DNA of 64,000 nt from contig NHNW01000051.1 in NCBI GenBank assembly GCA_002786025.1, positions 1-64,000 of the forward strand. Reading direction: 5' to 3'. The position numbers and the translations under genes were made by a program. The notes beneath the pieces were generated by a model that did no database searches, was not told the origin of the DNA, and was given only the letters and a program-made list of their open reading frames with translations. This DNA comes from Zasmidium citrigriseum. Its lineage: Eukaryota; Ascomycota; Dothideomycetes; Mycosphaerellales; Mycosphaerellaceae. Every line of letters begins with the position of its first letter. The first letter of the stretch is position 1. Shown here piece after piece: positions 1 through 11,350 of the stretch.

Positions 1-10
1 CTTAGGTATA

Positions 11-41
11 TACTAGTTAGCGTACTAGTTAGCGTACTAGT
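11..41. repeat. 12-bp direct repeat, about 2.6 copies
   Basis: The unit TACTAGTTAGCG occurs twice in full and once in part, head to tail. No function is suggested. Confidence 0.8.
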
Positions 42-863
42 CTATCTTTACTAATATCGATTATAGATTAAAAGCACCTTATCTAAACGTATAGTAGCGA
101 TCCGATTAAATAATAGAAGGCTATTAAACCTAAGTTTCCTCGGGTAGCTTAATTGGCCCGAGATATCCTCGTAGTACCTAGAGCTAGAGTAGCCGTCGAG
201 CGCCTTTTTAGCGTAGCTAGATATTAATACCGTTATAACCGTAACTATACTAGTACCTTACTGTCCGCGTTAATAATAGCCCGTACTACTCTTAATAACG
301 ATTAGCGAGAGCTCGAGGCTAAGTCTATAAGCCTCCTTAGTAACGATCTACTCTTTAATAACGATAAAGAGAAGGCTTAGGAGGAGTTCGAAAGCCGGTT
401 ATACGAAGCGTAGCGAATCCCCTAGGTATAGTCCAATCTACCGCCGAATAGACTATTATTAAGGACTCTTAAAAAGCGACTCGTTAGACGGCCTATTAGA
501 CGTAGGTTAGGCGGATAGCCTAATCTATATATCCTTTAAAGTCCTCTTAATTAACCGCTAGATTAACCGCTAGATCTTTAGCGAGGCTATTACTATAATA
601 CGTCGATCCGACCTTTCTGTTACCTTTAAGTACGGTCTTCTTAACTAGAAGCTTACGGGCTATAAAAAAGCACTTTACGGTAGACTAGTACAACGACTAG
701 TATAGTAACTAGCACGAAAACTTGTCTAATTGCTAAACGATTATTACTTAACAAAACGTAAGTCTATTAACGTTACAAAAAGATATAGAGTATATCTAAC
801 TACTATATAAGGCTAAGAGTAGCAAAAAAAAAGGACACTATAGTATCTTTCTCTTAGCGACTC

Positions 864-1443
864 TTATTAGACGAAGGCGAGTAAATTAGGTTTAATAATA
901 AGTATTAGGTAGGTTAGGAGAATATTAAAACGATAGACAAGGCTAAGAATAGCAAAAAGAAGGTCGTCGTAAGCTAGAGTCTCGCCGTCTTCCTTATCGG
1001 GTTAGAACTCGTTAGGCTTTACGCTTACTTAGCCTAGAACTACTACCTATATAGCAATGCTAGTACTAGAGTAGCTATATCGCCCTTAGAGACTCCTTAC
1101 CGCTAGGTTAGGCTAGCTCTAATTAGTAGAAGGCGAGGTTATTAGGTTTAATAATAGATATTTAGCTTAGTTAGTATATTAAAAAGGATAGATAAGGCTA
1201 AAGAGAGCGTAAAAAGATAGTACTTATAGAGCTTCTTTTAGATACGACCCTTCTTTCCCTTCTTACCCTTATCTATAGTTAGGCGTAAAGCTTATAGGGG
1301 TTTACGCTTACTTAGCCTAGAACTACTACCTATATAGCGATACTAGTACTAGAGTAGCTACGCGCTCTTCTAAGACTCTACCCTCTACTATATTAGGCTA
1401 CTAGGTCCTTTTATTAGTAGAAGGCGAGGTTATTAGGTTTATA
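864..1443. repeat. Degenerate tandem repeat, unit about 285 bp
   Basis: Landmarks recur at a spacing of about 283-291 bases: ACGCTTACTTAGCCTAG at 1021 and 1304, and AAGGCGAGGT at 1130 and 1421. A further partial unit begins near 805-874 (GGCTAAGAGTAGC, then AAGGCGAGTAAATTAGG). Differences between units are largely C/T and G/A, as RIP would leave. There are about two and a half units, and none has a recognisable reading frame. Confidence 0.7.
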
Positions 1444-1466
1444 TATATAGTAAATAGTAGTACTTA

Positions 1467-1509
1467 AATCGTTTAAGATCGTTAATCGTTTAAGATCGTT
1501 AATCGTTTA
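1467..1509. repeat. 17-bp direct repeat, 2.5 copies
   Basis: AATCGTTTAAGATCGTT is repeated exactly twice and then in part. It lies just right of the 285-bp tandem units. Confidence 0.85.
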
Positions 1510-1589
1510 ATTTACGTCGTTTCTATAGCCTTTAACTAGTACGGCGACTAGTATAGCTTCTAGCCTTTCTAGCCTTTCTATACTTCTAG

Positions 1590-1710
1590 CCTTTCCTATA
1601 GGAAGGGAAGGGATAGAAGGGATTTCCGTTACTTCCTACCTTCCTACCCTTCCTATAGGATACTATATTACTTCCCTTCCCTATAGGGAAGGAAACCTTC
1701 CCTTCCCTTA
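1590..1710. repeat. Cluster of short palindromes, CCCTTCC/GGAAGGG type
   Basis: Several short inverted repeats sit side by side, for example CTTTCCTATAGGAAGG near 1591 and CCTTCCCTATAGGGAAGG near 1675. The same pyrimidine/purine palindrome style recurs at both ends of the hAT element (10284-10335 and 63220-63360). These may be remains of small foldback elements. I see no open frame in them. Confidence 0.55.
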
Positions 1711-1839
1711 GTAAGGTCTATAAATACCTACTTGTTTTTTTATATAAATATTGTCGTTTAGGTCTTAATAAGGGCCTCGACGTATTATTTTATCGAGAAA
1801 CGTAGGTATTAGGAAATAGGTCCTCTAGTAACGCTAAAG

Positions 1840-2027
1840 TATTATAGGTAAGTAGCGTATATACTAAAGCTTAATATAGTATATAATAGGTTCGATAAAG
1901 AAGGAAAGAGGAATCTATCTATTAGAGACTAAGGAGAAAAGCGCGGTACGCTAAGCCTCCTTATAGCTAAGAGTATAGGCTTAATACCTTAGGCTAGTAC
2001 TAAGCTTATAGAGTATCGCCCTTTATA
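1840..2027 (-). repeat. Element A 3' LTR (left), with TSD TAAAG at 1835-1839
   Basis: 188 bp, matching 8809-8996, 11145-11332 and 53730-53917 with mostly transition differences. In sense orientation it begins TATAAAGGGCGATAC (from TGTAAAGG) and ends CCGTAATA-like (from CGTAACA). Confidence 0.93.
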
Positions 2028-2052
2028 CTACCCTCTCTCTCTTCTCCCTCTA
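2028..2052 (-). other. Element A polypurine tract
   Basis: On the minus strand a purine run (GAGGGAGAAGAGAGAGAGGG) abuts the 3' LTR, the expected primer site for plus-strand DNA synthesis. Element B has the same feature at 53705-53729. Confidence 0.8.
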
Positions 2053-3698
2053 TAGGGGAAACCCCGTCCTCTAAGTAAATTAGGTCGCGCTCTAATAGAG
2101 GTAAAGTTTATTAACCTTACTATCTACTTATTTAATACTAGCCTCTATTATCTAGCGAACCGCTTTACTATTTTAGGCTTCCGTCCTTTTCTATCTAGTC
2201 TATTAAATACTTTCTATTATCGCCCTTATTATCGAGAGTAAAGAGAGGCGTCGAATTAGTCTTATAATCGTCTAAATAGTCTCGTAATCTATCTCTTATT
2301 ATCTAGTTACTACCTAGCTATTATTCGTTACTATTATCCTTTACTAATAATAGCCTATTTCCTTTACTTAATAGGTAGCTAGCGCTCCTTTACTTAAACG
2401 TCGCCTTTACTCGTTTTTTCTATAGAAGGATAAATATCTAGCTAGTCTCTTATACCTTAATCTTCTTCTTTCCTTAGTAGCCCCTAAAAGTAAAGTAAGT
2501 TTAATAACCTCTAATACCTAGTAACCCTTTAGTAATAGTCGTATTCTACTCGAAAAGCGTTAGTAAGTATCTAGTATTAATATAAGTAGTAGTAGTATCT
2601 ACTAACTATAATATCTACTACTATCTATTATAACGTACGTACTTCTCTAGTAAGAATCTAGCGATTTCTAACTAAAGACTAATAGAGGCCTTAGACTTAA
2701 TATATCTCCGCCCCTCTACTAGCTCTATTATATATATCTCGTCGAGAAATCGTTAGAAAGTAGTATAAGCTAATTAGAGATAGATACCTTACCTATACTA
2801 CTATAGTTACGCTACTCTTAGCGTCGACTATATTAACTAGGTCGTAAGTATTAATTTCTACCGTCCTCTTATTAGATCTAGCTTATACGTCTTAGAGTAC
2901 TAATAGTACTACTACTACCTATACCGCCTACGCTACTAGCTATAAGTCCTACTACCTACTATAAGTTCTTTACTCTCTATAGAAATAGTATTACTAACTA
3001 CTCCTAGCCTTTAAATTATTTACGTTATTTACGTAGTGTAGACTTAGTCTATAGCTACGACTATATAAGTCTTAGATTCTAGGTAGATTATGTTAGATAC
3101 TACTAATTTAGTAATAGCGCCGCTAACTATAGTTAGCTTAAGAAGGGCCTTTAGGCCTATAAAGCTCTATATAGCCTTAGTACCTCTAGTATCTCTTCGT
3201 AAGTATATTCTAGCTTCTATACTAGAAACGTCGCTAACTATAAATTTTATAGTACTATCTATAATAAGGTAACTACTACTATTAAGGATATCGTCGCCTA
3301 CTAGGGCTAAATATAAGTACTTCTAAAACTCTAAAGGAAAAATATTACTAACTATACTTTCTAGCTTAGGCTCTATTTCTACTACTCTACGCCTAGGCTA
3401 TTATTATACTAGTACTACGCTCCGCTACGCCTACGCTCTAGCCTCTAGTAGTAATACCCTAGCTACTAGTAGCTCTAGTAGTAATAGTAGTAGTACTAGT
3501 AAGAAGGAGGTTAGGGATAAGAGTATAAGCGTTTAAGCTTACCCTCTAGAGTTTTCTATATAACCTATAGGCCTTTTACTAGGATAGTTTAGGCAGTAGC
3601 CCTTAAACGCTAAATAGAAACCCGTCCCCTCTCTATTAATTTTCCTCTTCTAAAACGTCTAAACTCTATACTAATTTCTTTACCTTCCGCCTCTTTAC
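2053..3698 (-). other. Element A 3' region after pol, no recognised gene
   Basis: About 1.65 kb between the end of pol and the polypurine tract. The counterpart in B is 52046-53704. It contains a serine-rich, low-complexity stretch if read on the plus strand (about 3400-3540) and a 60-codon plus-strand run at 3090-3272. Neither has support beyond being uninterrupted, so I treat it as non-coding 3' sequence. Confidence 0.5.
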
Positions 3699-6600
3699 TA
3701 GGCGTCTAAAGGACTATTATTTTCTATTATATTTCTAAATTTCCTCTTAAATTCGTCTAGAGTAATAGTATCTACTAAATTTTCTATAGGTTCCTAGGTT
3801 AGTTTATAGTATCTATTCTATTTTATAAGGACTTCTCTCCCTCGTCCTCTTCTCTTATTTCTCGCGTAGAGTACTTCTTCTACGCTCTATTCTTTATATA
3901 TCTCGAATAGTACTAGGTCTAGCTAATTATCGTTAGTTTCCTATCTAGGTAAGGGGTCTTAGCTCGCTAGCCTTAGTAGATCTATATAGAATACTAGGTA
4001 AATATTACTAGGGATCCTAGAGAGCTATATAGAGACTAGTAATAAAATCTTAGAGATAGTATACTTAGCGTAGCGTATATCTAGGCTCTTCTTTAGGCGA
4101 TTAGTATAGTAGTTCCTTAGATCTAACTATACTTTATCGCTAACCTAGTATTTTAGTACTAGAGTCCTATTTCTATTAGCACTCTCCTTTTATAACTAGG
4201 CGGCCTCTACTATACTAGCTTAGTAGAGATCTAAGATCTATTTTAATTTATTAACGAATATTTCCGCCCTTTTTACGGCTAAGAGCCTACTATCTACTAT
4301 AGGATCCGGTTCTAATACGACTAGGGAGGTCGTCTCGTACCTATAAGTTATAAAGAAGGGGCTTATATCTAATCCCGCGTAATACCTACCGTTTAGCGCT
4401 ATTTACGCCCTAGAGAGCTACTTGCTCTAGTCGGATTACTCTTAGTTAATATAGTTCTAGAGGTATACCTATATATCTTAATTAATCTATTCTAGGCCCC
4501 TATCCGTTTAAGGGTAGTAAGTAGAGCTTAAACGCTACTTTACGCCTAATAGTTAATAGAGTACTCGCTAAAAAGTACTTATCTAGTTAGTACCCCTATT
4601 ACTAGTAATAGCGTAAGGAAGCCTATAGTACTTAACCTAGGCTTCTATAAAAATTACTATATAATCCTCTACTTTTATATTAGGTGTTACTACTAGAGTT
4701 ACCTACTTACTTAGCTAGTCCTTAATTACCTAAAGGTATTTATTCCCTTAGGAGTTAGGGAGTTTAGTAATAAAGTCTATAGCGATTTCCTAGAAGAAAT
4801 AGTTAGAGACTAGTAGAGGTTTTAGAAGGCCGTACTTATATTCTCGCTAAACCTTATTTCTCCTATATAGGTTATAATTCTAAAGGAACTATCGAACGTA
4901 CTTCGCCTAAAGGGGCTAATAGAAGTCGCGTCGCGCAATCGCTACTATAGAATCCCGCCCTAGGTATCTATATACTAGTAAATTATATATAGACTAGATT
5001 AACTTAGTTCTTAAAGTATCCTAGGTTTTCTTATTAGCCTCTAACGCTTAATACTTAGCTTCCGTAGTTATAGTAGTACCTAGTACCTATAGTTTTTCTT
5101 AGTATTATAGATATCTCCTTTAGTTAAAGCTATAGTCTCCTAGCTAGATCTTTACCTTAATCTACTCTAGTAAAGTATAGGCTCTATCGTTTAAAGCCTA
5201 GAGAACCGCTTAGTATACTTTATCCTTTCTAACGGCTTTAGCCTAGAGGTTATTAAGCTTAGTTTCCTAGAAAGGGCTATTACTTTCTACGTTATTTACC
5301 TTAGGCTTAGCGTCTACTTCTATAGGTACTATTATAGTAGTTTCCGTTTAATAGGGGGTTAATATATAGCCAATCGTAGTAGTACCTAGGTTTAGAGGTT
5401 TAGAGACTAGGATAACTCGAGTAACGTTAAACTACGCGTTATCTAGCTAATTTAGTATATAGTCTAGGTCTAAAAAGTAGTAAAACTATAAGAGCTTATT
5501 ATTAGCTCCTAATATGTCTTGTTCCCTCCTTAATAGGGTATTAGGAATAACTACTTTAGTACCTAGCCTATAAACTAAGAAGAACTAGAACTTAGATAGA
5601 GTCTCCTACTAACGTATCTATCGTTCTAATAGCTACCTCTTTACTATAAAGTATTCTAAGTTCTTATAGTCCGTCTAAATTATAAAGGGACTATACGCTT
5701 TTAGCTCGAGTTCCTAGAACTTAATACTAGATACTACTACGAGTATTTCCTTATTATAGATATTATAGTTAATTTCTAACTTATTTAGTTTCTACGAGAA
5801 GAAGCTAACTAGCCTTTAGACTCCGCTCTTTTCTTATAGGAGGGCGCTACCTATCGTAAAGCTACTATAGTCTATCTCTAGGAACGTTAGAAGTATTAGG
5901 TTCTACTAAGTAAGTACTAGAGCCTAATAAAACTTATCCTTTAATAATTCGAACGTACGCTCCTAATCCTCTCCCTAGGAGAATAGTATATCTTTACTAG
6001 TAAGCGCCGTTAAAGGTATAGTAATCTTTAAGTAGTTAGAGATAAATATATAGTAATAGTTAGTAAACCCTAGGAACCTTTGTACTTCCTTCTAAGTCTT
6101 AAGTACTACCTATTTCTTTATAGCCTCTACCTTTTTAGGGTTAGTAGACACCCCTTTTCTATTAGCGTAGATAATAAACCTAAGGTACTTAATCTACTTT
6201 TAGGCGAACTCGCTCTTATCTAGATTAATATATAGGCCTTCTTTCTAAAGTTTATAGAGAATAGTACGAACTTTATAGAAATAGTCTTCTTTCGTACTAT
6301 TAGAGTAGATAATTATATTATCGATATAGGCTAAGGCGAAATCGTCTAAGTATTCCTATAATAAAGTATTAATATACTACTAAAATATTACTAGAGCCCC
6401 TAATAACCTAAACGGATATATAAGCTATTCGAAGGAGCTAAATCTAGTACGGAAAGTAGTCTTATACTTATAGCCTTCTACTATTCTAATCTAATAGAAC
6501 GCTAAAACGACGTCGACCTTCGTTAACTACTTAGCTTCTATAAGATTTCGTAAGATCTCTAGTATTAAGGGAAGCGGGTACCTATCCTACTTCGTAAGAG

Positions 6601-7470
6601 CGTTTAGTCCTCTATAATTATAATAGAAACGTAAACCTCTATCTAGTTTCTAAACAAAAAGTATAGGAGCCGTAGCTTCTAAGTTAGAAGGCTAGATATA
6701 GCCTTTTTAAAGGAGCTCGTCTAGCGTCTTCCGTAGTACGAGTAGCTCCTACTTTAATATACTATATAGAGGGCCCTAGAGGAGTATAGGCTAGGATCTA
6801 TTAGGTTTCTTATAGAGCTTAATATAATAGTTAATACCTAGCCTATAGGGGGCTAACTTCTTAGCCTCCTAACGATAAAATAGTAGAGCTAGGTCTTAGA
6901 CCTTAGGAGGTAGTTATTTTTATAGGGCCTCTATAGTTAGGTATTCCTTAAGCTTAAGTACCTTCTTAATATCCTCTACTATAGCTATAGCGAGCGTAGT
7001 AAAACTAGTAGAGAGCGTAGCTATACTCCTACTATCCTCGAACTTATAATAGTTACGCCTCTCCTATATCTATCGTTTCGCTCGTTTATAGTAGAACTAC
7101 TACTTTTTAGGCGTAGTCCTAACTTTATTATATACCTTCTAGGGATTTCCTAGGATTAGTAGGAATACTAGGCTTAGTACTATATATATATATACTATCT
7201 ATAGGTATCCGTCGATTTCTATATAGAAAGCGACTATACTAACAATATTCGCGCCCTTTATCGCTAAGGACGCTTCTTTTACTTTACGGACTTCGCGGCT
7301 TATATAGCTTAGTCTAAGGCCTTTTATAAGGCTAGTATTAATTATAGCGTAATATTAATAACCTTTATTAATAAGAGTAGAGGTTCTAACGTTATTTTAT
7401 AGGACTACGTTAGTATATATAAGGTTTCTATTTATATCCTTCTTAACTCTATCCTATTTTTCTACTAATA
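3699..7470 (-). pseudogene. Element A pol (protease-RT-RNase H-integrase-chromodomain), RIP-killed
   Basis: Read right to left. The end of the protease domain lies near 7150-7350. The reverse transcriptase palm reads A-Y-I-D-N-I-I-I-Y-S at about 6300-6335, where the family has Y-x-D-D; the second Asp became Asn (codon at 6317-6319), as RIP of a TG would cause. RNase H and integrase follow, and a chromodomain-like end lies near 3750-3885. Dozens of TAA/TAG interrupt the frame. The order RT-RNase H-integrase is that of Ty3/gypsy, not copia. The frame appears continuous with gag. Boundaries are approximate and taken by alignment by eye to B. Confidence 0.85.
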
Positions 7471-8790
7471 TTTAGGTAACTCCTAGCTCCTAACTCTAAG
7501 CGGAAGCTACTCTTTTCCCTAATCTTCGTTGTTATTCTCTATAGGTTCTTCGTTAGCCTCTAGTAAAGGCTACGTAAGGGTAGCGTTAATTGTAGTAGGC
7601 TATACTATAGGTATATAGAGGTAGTTACGAATACGGTGTTCGCCTACTCTATAGTAGAAATAGAGCTTCTTCTTATAGTATCTCTCTCTTTCTATATTAT
7701 TAACCTACTTAGCCCTCTATTTCCTACTAAAGGAAGGTCGTCCTCCTCTCGAGCCTCCTTAGCGCTCTTCGCGTCCTTTACTATAGTTACTACTAGTTCG
7801 CGCGTTATTTATAATAACGTCCCTATTAGAGTTAGTTTAGGGTACTACTATAGAGGTTAGGTATAGTAGCGCGCTACCTAAGGTAGAACTTATAGAGTCC
7901 TTACCCTTCTTTTCTAACTAATATCTATTAGCTACCTTAAACTAATTAGTATTCTTATAGTTAGTTATAATCCTTTCTACCTTTTTAGTAAAGTAGTAGT
8001 AGTCTATATACTTAGCTATAGTTACTATATAGAAGGTAGCAGAGTTTAAGAACGAGTTCTTAAAGTATCTAATCTTAGATATATCTATCTAATAGCTTCT
8101 ACTAGCTAATAGTAGGAGTCCGTTAAAATCTAGCTAGTATTTATACTATAGCTACCTATTAGTATACTTAAGTACTATTAGCTTCTCTAGTACCTTCGTA
8201 GACTTATTACTATCCGCGAAAATATCTTCGAGTTACGTAAAGAAAGTAACGGAATCCTTACTACTAGTTAGGTAGCCGTACTCCTAGAAATATCTTATCT
8301 AGGCTTACTTATTAGTAGGGAGGGTATTGTAGATAACGTTCTAGTAATATTCTATAGGGAGCGAGAGTCTTAGCGCGGAACGTATATAGTAAGAGCTCTA
8401 AATTTAACTAAAGTAGTTATAGAACGTACTAGCCTATCTATCCTAGGTAGGTAGCCTCTACTCCCTAGGTCCTATAGTTTCTTATATAGGGATAGTAGGT
8501 ATAGTAGTAGGTATCGCGGTAGAAGGTCGAAAGGCCTCTACTAAACGCTATAGGAGCTCGTTTATAGTAGCTCTCTAGTACTAGCTTAGACTAGCCGCCG
8601 TAGTTTATTAAGTAGCCTCCGACTATTAGAGCGCGGCTCTCGTCGACTATAACTTAGTCTCTATCGTCTACTAGCGATTATATATCTCTTTAAGGATATA
8701 CTATATAGTAGCTAGCGTTAGCTCCTACCTAAGGGAGTTATTCCCTAGGGTATTTACGTTAGCTTCTATAAAGAAGCTCGAGGCGTCTAT
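7471..8790 (-). pseudogene. Element A gag, RIP-killed
   Basis: The start codon is now ATA (8790-8788, from ATG), followed by D-A-S-S-F-F, the same N-terminus as in B. About 440 codons. A CCHC zinc knuckle lies near 7630-7690, and its Cys codons have become Tyr (TGT/TGC to TAT/TAC). Just upstream on the minus strand, TTAGATTCGATTAA (8795-8808) abuts the 5' LTR and fits a primer-binding site (TTGG.TTCGATT before RIP). Multiple stops make it non-functional. Confidence 0.8.
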
Positions 8791-8808
8791 AATATTAATC
8801 GAATCTAA

Positions 8809-8996
8809 TATTATAGGTAAGTAGCGTATATACTAAAGCTCGATATAGTATATAATAGATTCGATAAAGAAGGAAAGAGGAATCTATCTATTAGGGACTA
8901 AGGAGAAAAGCGTAGTACGCTAAGCCTCCTTATAGCTAAGAGTATAGGCTTAATACCTTAGGCTAGTACTAAGCTTATAGGGTATCGTCCTTTATA
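8809..8996 (-). repeat. Element A 5' LTR (right), with TSD TAAAG at 8997-9001
   Basis: 188 bp. Differences from the left LTR are transitions (for example CGCGGTACG versus CGTAGTACG). The flanking TAAAG duplicates the sequence before the left LTR exactly. Confidence 0.93.
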
Positions 8997-9023
8997 TAAA
9001 GTAACTAATTAAAGCGTTTTAGC

Positions 9024-9175
9024 TTTAGACCCTTTAGTAGTAAATTAAGTTACTACTATATAATCCTTAGTACTAGCTTAAATCTACGCTAACGAATCTA
9101 GCTAGCTAATCCCTATAGACGCTAGTAGTAGTAGTAGTAACGTATAGACGTAGATTTACTATTAAAGGGTCTAAA
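9024..9175. repeat. Small inverted-repeat element (possible MITE), about 150 bp
   Basis: TTTAGACCCTTTAGTAGTAAAT at the left end is matched, inverted, by ATTTACTATTAAAGGGTCTAAA at the right, with a single mismatch. The interior has no open frame and contains GTAGTAGTAGTAGTAA. I could not define a target duplication. It may instead be the end of a copia LTR, since copia gag begins about 550 bp further right. Confidence 0.55.
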
Positions 9176-9730
9176 AGGAGATAGTCTAATATCTATACTA
9201 AGTAGCGCTATTAGGTTCTTCTTAAAGCTCTTAGTAGCCTAAGTATTTATATAGATAAAGATCCTAGTCTTAGGATCTTAGAGCCTAGCTAGGATACGAG
9301 ATTAATACTAGGTTTTAAAGATCTAGTCTTAGACGTAGCCCTTCTCCTATAGAGACGATAAGTTAGATAATTCTAGTACTTTAGGTACTCTTTAGGCTTA
9401 CCTACCTTCCTTAGTATATACCCCTATTAGATAGATTTAAATCCTTCCTAGTAGATAGTCTTCCTTCTATATAGAACTATCTACCTACTTATCTAAGTAG
9501 TTATAAGCCTAGGTTTATATACTCTCTACGCTCGGATAGTCTATTACCTTTATTACTATTAATTTAGGTATTTCGCTAGTTATATAGCGAGCCCCTAAAT
9601 CTTAGGTTTATATAGCTACTATAGTAGTAGGAAGCTTATTTATTCCGTCCTATTTCTTTAACCCTCTTATCTTTCCTATACCCTCGAGGTTACTATTATT
9701 AATATAGTAGACGAGAGTAGTAATAAGATA
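9176..9730. other. Leader/LTR region of the copia element, no gene seen
   Basis: This lies between the inverted-repeat element and the first recognisable copia gag codons. The 5' LTR of the copia element should be here or left of element A. Its partner LTR is beyond the right edge of the window, so I cannot delimit it. No reading frame is recognised. Confidence 0.4.
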
Positions 9731-10267
9731 CCTAAGCTCTAAGGTAAGGAGAACTATAAGCTATAGAGCGCTATTATACTTCGCTCTTTAAAGGGTTAAG
9801 GCGAATAGGTATATATTAACCTATCTTCCTTCTTATTAGATAGACTAGTACTACTAACGAAGGCTCCTAGTAAGGACGATACTATATACGACGCTCGCCT
9901 ATAGTAGTTTAATATAGGTATACTAGGCCTATAGGAAATCGCTAACGTAAAGGCTAGTACCTTTATTATAGTTAACTATATAGTATCTATTTAAGAAGCT
10001 ATATTAGGTTTCGAGTTAGCTAAGAAGATATAGTAGTATCTAGAGTACTAATACTAGCTCTTAAGTACTATATACTAGATATCGACCTTCGAGAAGTAGG
10101 ACTTATTATACTTTAAGAGAAAAGATCTTAAGGGATACTATAATAAATATTAAGTAGTTCTTCGAGAGTTTAATATCCTAGGTATTAAGTTTAATAAGAA
10201 GCTTCGAGTCTACGCCTTTATCGCTCGAGTATTAAAGTACTACGATACCTAGGTAAAGATTAAGCGC
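9731..10267 (+). pseudogene. Ty1/copia gag, first part, split by the hAT element
   Basis: The forward frame begins P-K-L-stop-G-K-E-N-Y-K-L-stop-S (stops from Gln and Trp), the typical copia gag opening 'PKL.G.ENY..W'. Further on, D-L-L-Y-F-K-R-K-D-L-K-G-Y-Y and E-F-N-I-L-G-I lead to Y-Y-D-T-stop-V-K-I-K-R. The frame stops making sense at 10268, where the hAT end begins. The last eight bases, TTAAGCGC (10260-10267), recur at 63386-63393, and the same frame continues there (I-K-R-Q-S-I-Y in effect). The start of gag is a little upstream, but I could not fix it. Confidence 0.8.
10260..10267. repeat. hAT 8-bp target duplication, left copy (TTAAGCGC)
   Basis: Identical to 63386-63393. Eight bases is the duplication length expected of hAT elements. 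Taking one copy out with the element restores the copia gag frame. Confidence 0.9.
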
Positions 10268-10283
10268 TAGGTATTACTATAGG
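10268..10283. repeat. hAT left terminal inverted repeat
   Basis: TAGGTATTACTATAGG, a perfect inverse of 63370-63385. Subterminally both ends share GGGAAGGG and TTATATATATCC blocks and short palindromes (CTTATCCCTTCC... against GGAAAGGGATAA at 10300-10335), which could be transposase-binding subterminal repeats. Confidence 0.85.
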
Positions 10284-11139
10284 ACGGGAAGGGTTATATA
10301 TATCCTTATCCCTTCCTATAAGATTAGGGAAAGGGATAAAGATTAAGGTAATAGGACTCTTAGGATATTAGGATAAAGAAGGGATAACTAGGAATAATCT
10401 AGAAATAAAGTACTACTACGCTACTACTATAGAGGCTTAGAATATAAGGCTTAGAGAGAGTAGATATAAAGTTTTCGTATATTAGAAGACGCTACTCGCG
10501 TCCTTTTTATTATAAAGAAGCTATCTATATATTAGTAAGTACTAGGTATCTTAATCGAAGAGAAAGCTTAAAGAAAGAGCTACTATCTAGTTACTCGTTA
10601 ACTACGAGTTTAGATCTAGGCCCTAATTGCTCTAAGTACGCTAGTTATTAAAGTAGTCGACGTATAAGGCCTAGAAAGCCCGCTAGTCTAGCGTAGTAGT
10701 ATTCGTCTATATAGCTTACTTTACTAGCTTCTTAAACGCCCTTATCTATCTCTACTCTCTAGTCGTTCTAGTATAGCCTAAGATTAGAGCCTCCTCTAAA
10801 TTGCGACTAGGCTTAGCGTAGGTAAGCGACTTCTTAGCGAACTAAGTAGGAATAGTAATACGTAGGCTAACGAGCTACTTTAAGTTACTTATACGCTTAA
10901 AGAAATTAAAGTTATTAACTATTATAGTACGAGTACTCTTCGCTACCTACTTCTTCTCGCTAACGTAGTAACGAATAGCCTCTATTACTACTATTCGTAA
11001 ATTAGTATAGCCTAAACTAAAAGCTAGATAGGAAAAGTATACTATAGAAGCGCTTAACGAGAGTACCCTTAGCGACTAACTATAGTAAAATAGTAGTACC
11101 CTTAGTAATACGGAAGAAGGTAGTATCTTTTCTAACTCT
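10284..11139. other. Left arm of the hAT element, no recognised gene
   Basis: The first 100 bases are palindrome-rich. The rest is RIP-mutated. A minus-strand frame that runs through 11139-10750 continues in phase into 53923-54070 on the other side of element B, so a gene of the hAT element may have been cut by B, but I recognise no family in it. Confidence in that frame is low, because RIP makes stop-poor stretches hard to judge. Confidence 0.4.
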
Positions 11140-11144
11140 AAGCG

Positions 11145-11332
11145 TATAAAGGGCGATACCCTATAAGCTTAGTACTAGCCTAAGGTATTAAGCTCGTACT
11201 CTTAGCTATAAGGAGGCTTAGTATACTACGCTTTTCTCCTTAGTCCCTAATAGATAGATTCCTCTTTTCTTCTTTATCGAACCTATTATATACTATATCG
11301 AGCTTTAGTATATACGCTACTTACCCGTAATA
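11145..11332 (+). repeat. Element B 5' LTR, with TSD AAGCG at 11140-11144
   Basis: 188 bp from TATAAAGGGCG to CCCGTAATA. A primer-binding-site-like TTAGGTTCGATTAA follows directly (11333-11346; TTGGGTTCGATT before RIP). Confidence 0.93.
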
Positions 11333-11350
11333 TTAGGTTCGATTAATATT

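Larger units (their letters stand above)
1..1834. other. RIP-mutated repeat remnants, unassigned
   Basis: No recognisable gene. Both strands are cut by TAA/TAG in every frame, and CA/TG dinucleotides are scarce, as expected after RIP. A forward frame around 330-420 reads like a charged protein fragment but matches no family I know. The right two-thirds holds tandem and palindromic repeats, listed separately. This may be the left part of the sequence into which element A inserted, because the A target duplication TAAAG ends it. What it belonged to cannot be told from this window. Confidence 0.5.
1840..8996 (-). mobile_element. Element A: full-length chromovirus-type Ty3/gypsy retrotransposon, RIP-inactivated
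   Basis: The element is 7157 bp. Its 188-bp LTRs start and end T-A (original TG...CA after RIP), and both are bordered by the direct repeat TAAAG (1835-1839 and 8997-9001), a typical 5-bp duplication. Sense is on the minus strand: gag near the right LTR, then protease, reverse transcriptase, RNase H, integrase and a chromodomain towards the left. The internal sequence is the reverse complement of element B, so A and B are two copies of one family. Many TAA/TAG codons stand where Gln or Trp would be, and TGA is essentially absent, so no product can be made. Structural calls are direct from the sequence; the chromovirus label rests on the chromodomain seen more clearly in B. Confidence 0.93.

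Noticed and set aside
3090..3272. 60-codon plus-strand run in the 3' region of element A
   Set aside because: Antisense, not conserved as an open frame in element B, no recognisable domain.
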